A stretch of DNA of 64,000 nt from Pseudomonadota bacterium (GTDB lineage Bacteria; Desulfobacterota; Binatia; Binatales; Binataceae), in the NCBI GenBank assembly GCA_021324855.1, contig JAJPIG010000031.1:62001-126000 (forward strand), in the 5' to 3' direction. Made by a program: the position numbers and the translations under genes. A model generated the notes under the pieces. That model was given only the letters and a program-made list of their open reading frames with translations, made no database searches and was not told the DNA's origin. Position 1 is the first letter of the stretch. The number at the start of each line of letters is the position of its first letter. Positions 63,872 through 64,000 of the stretch are shown in pieces.

Positions 63872-64000
63872 CCGCGAAGAGTCCTCCCGTGAGGGTTCAA
63901 TCGGCTCGTTTCCGGCATGGGATTCAGCAGTAACGATCTTGTACTTGGCGATTTTGGCGTAGAGCTTTTTGCGCGAGATGCGGAGCAGGCGTGCGGCGGC
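63860..64000 (-). CDS. NtrC-family sigma-54 regulator, C-terminal fragment
   Basis: The last 46 residues are in the window. They begin AAARLLRISRKKLYAKIAKYKI, the second half of a Fis-type helix-turn-helix typical of NtrC-like activators, followed by a polar tail and TAA at 63860-63862. The rest lies to the right. It may regulate the convergent exporter operon or a kinase pair outside the window. Confidence 0.75.
   Translation of the reverse strand, partial: AAARLLRISRKKLYAKIAKYKIVTAESHAGNEPIEPSREDSSRKAS

Overview
The window is dense, GC-rich bacterial DNA with no transposase, integrase, phage gene or CRISPR array that I can see. A LolA carrier, RND and ABC exporters with a membrane-fusion protein, and lipobox lipoproteins indicate a Gram-negative cell envelope. 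The run rnj - ftsK - lolA - rimO - dksA-like (44.2-50.8 kb), two sigma-54 regulators, and a multidomain protein built like the myxobacterial ether-lipid enzyme ElbD suggest a deltaproteobacterial-type lineage. An uncultured soil group such as Candidatus Binatota would fit, but that placement is inference from gene content only.

Layout. 0-4.5 kb: a leftward comA-like / comB-like / ATP-grasp operon that seems to run on into an enolase-superfamily gene cut by the window edge, with a divergent FemAB-like acyltransferase. 4.7-9 kb: a DUF3175 protein, a single-domain response regulator, a lipoprotein phospholipase D/cardiolipin synthase, tRNA-Arg(TCG) and a small basic protein. 9.1-14.8 kb: a leftward four-gene set (metallophosphoesterase, unknown protein, cholesterol-oxidase-type GMC oxidoreductase, alpha/beta hydrolase). 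15.2-24.2 kb: an RND/MMPL exporter facing an SDR and an alpha-oxoamine synthase, then a XylR/DmpR-type sigma-54 activator divergent from an HpaB-type flavin hydroxylase that has its own -24/-12 promoter candidate. 24.5-31.7 kb: secreted proteins (zinc protease, PQQ-like propeller lipoprotein, large BNR/anchor-D protein with a broken reading frame) and a hairpin-rich region ending in an intrinsic terminator.

31.8-43.1 kb: eight same-strand genes with overlaps or short gaps form what looks like one lipid operon: TetR regulator, HAD-IB phosphatase, LarA-like protein, reductase-ligase-carrier-acyltransferase megaenzyme, secreted S1/P1-type zinc hydrolase, dual-specificity phosphatase, phosphatidylcholine synthase, and an amidohydrolase-like two-domain protein. 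It suggests coordinated synthesis and remodelling of ether- or alcohol-derived lipids and phosphatidylcholine.

43.1-64 kb: an Mrp/MinD ATPase and the conserved housekeeping block, then an HsaA-like monooxygenase, SSB, DUF309, a lactonase-like MBL enzyme, a cysteine-free carboxymuconolactone decarboxylase, acetolactate synthase and a beta-hydroxyacid dehydrogenase. After a receiver-like protein and tRNA-Ser(CGA) comes a five-gene YbhGFSR-type ABC exporter, facing the C-terminus of an NtrC-type regulator that leaves the window.

The best candidates for undescribed biology are the sulfolactate/ATP-grasp cluster at the left end and the lipid operon in the middle. The sigma-54-controlled hydroxylase and the neighbouring alpha-oxoamine synthase/SDR pair, with its repeated upstream motif, come next.
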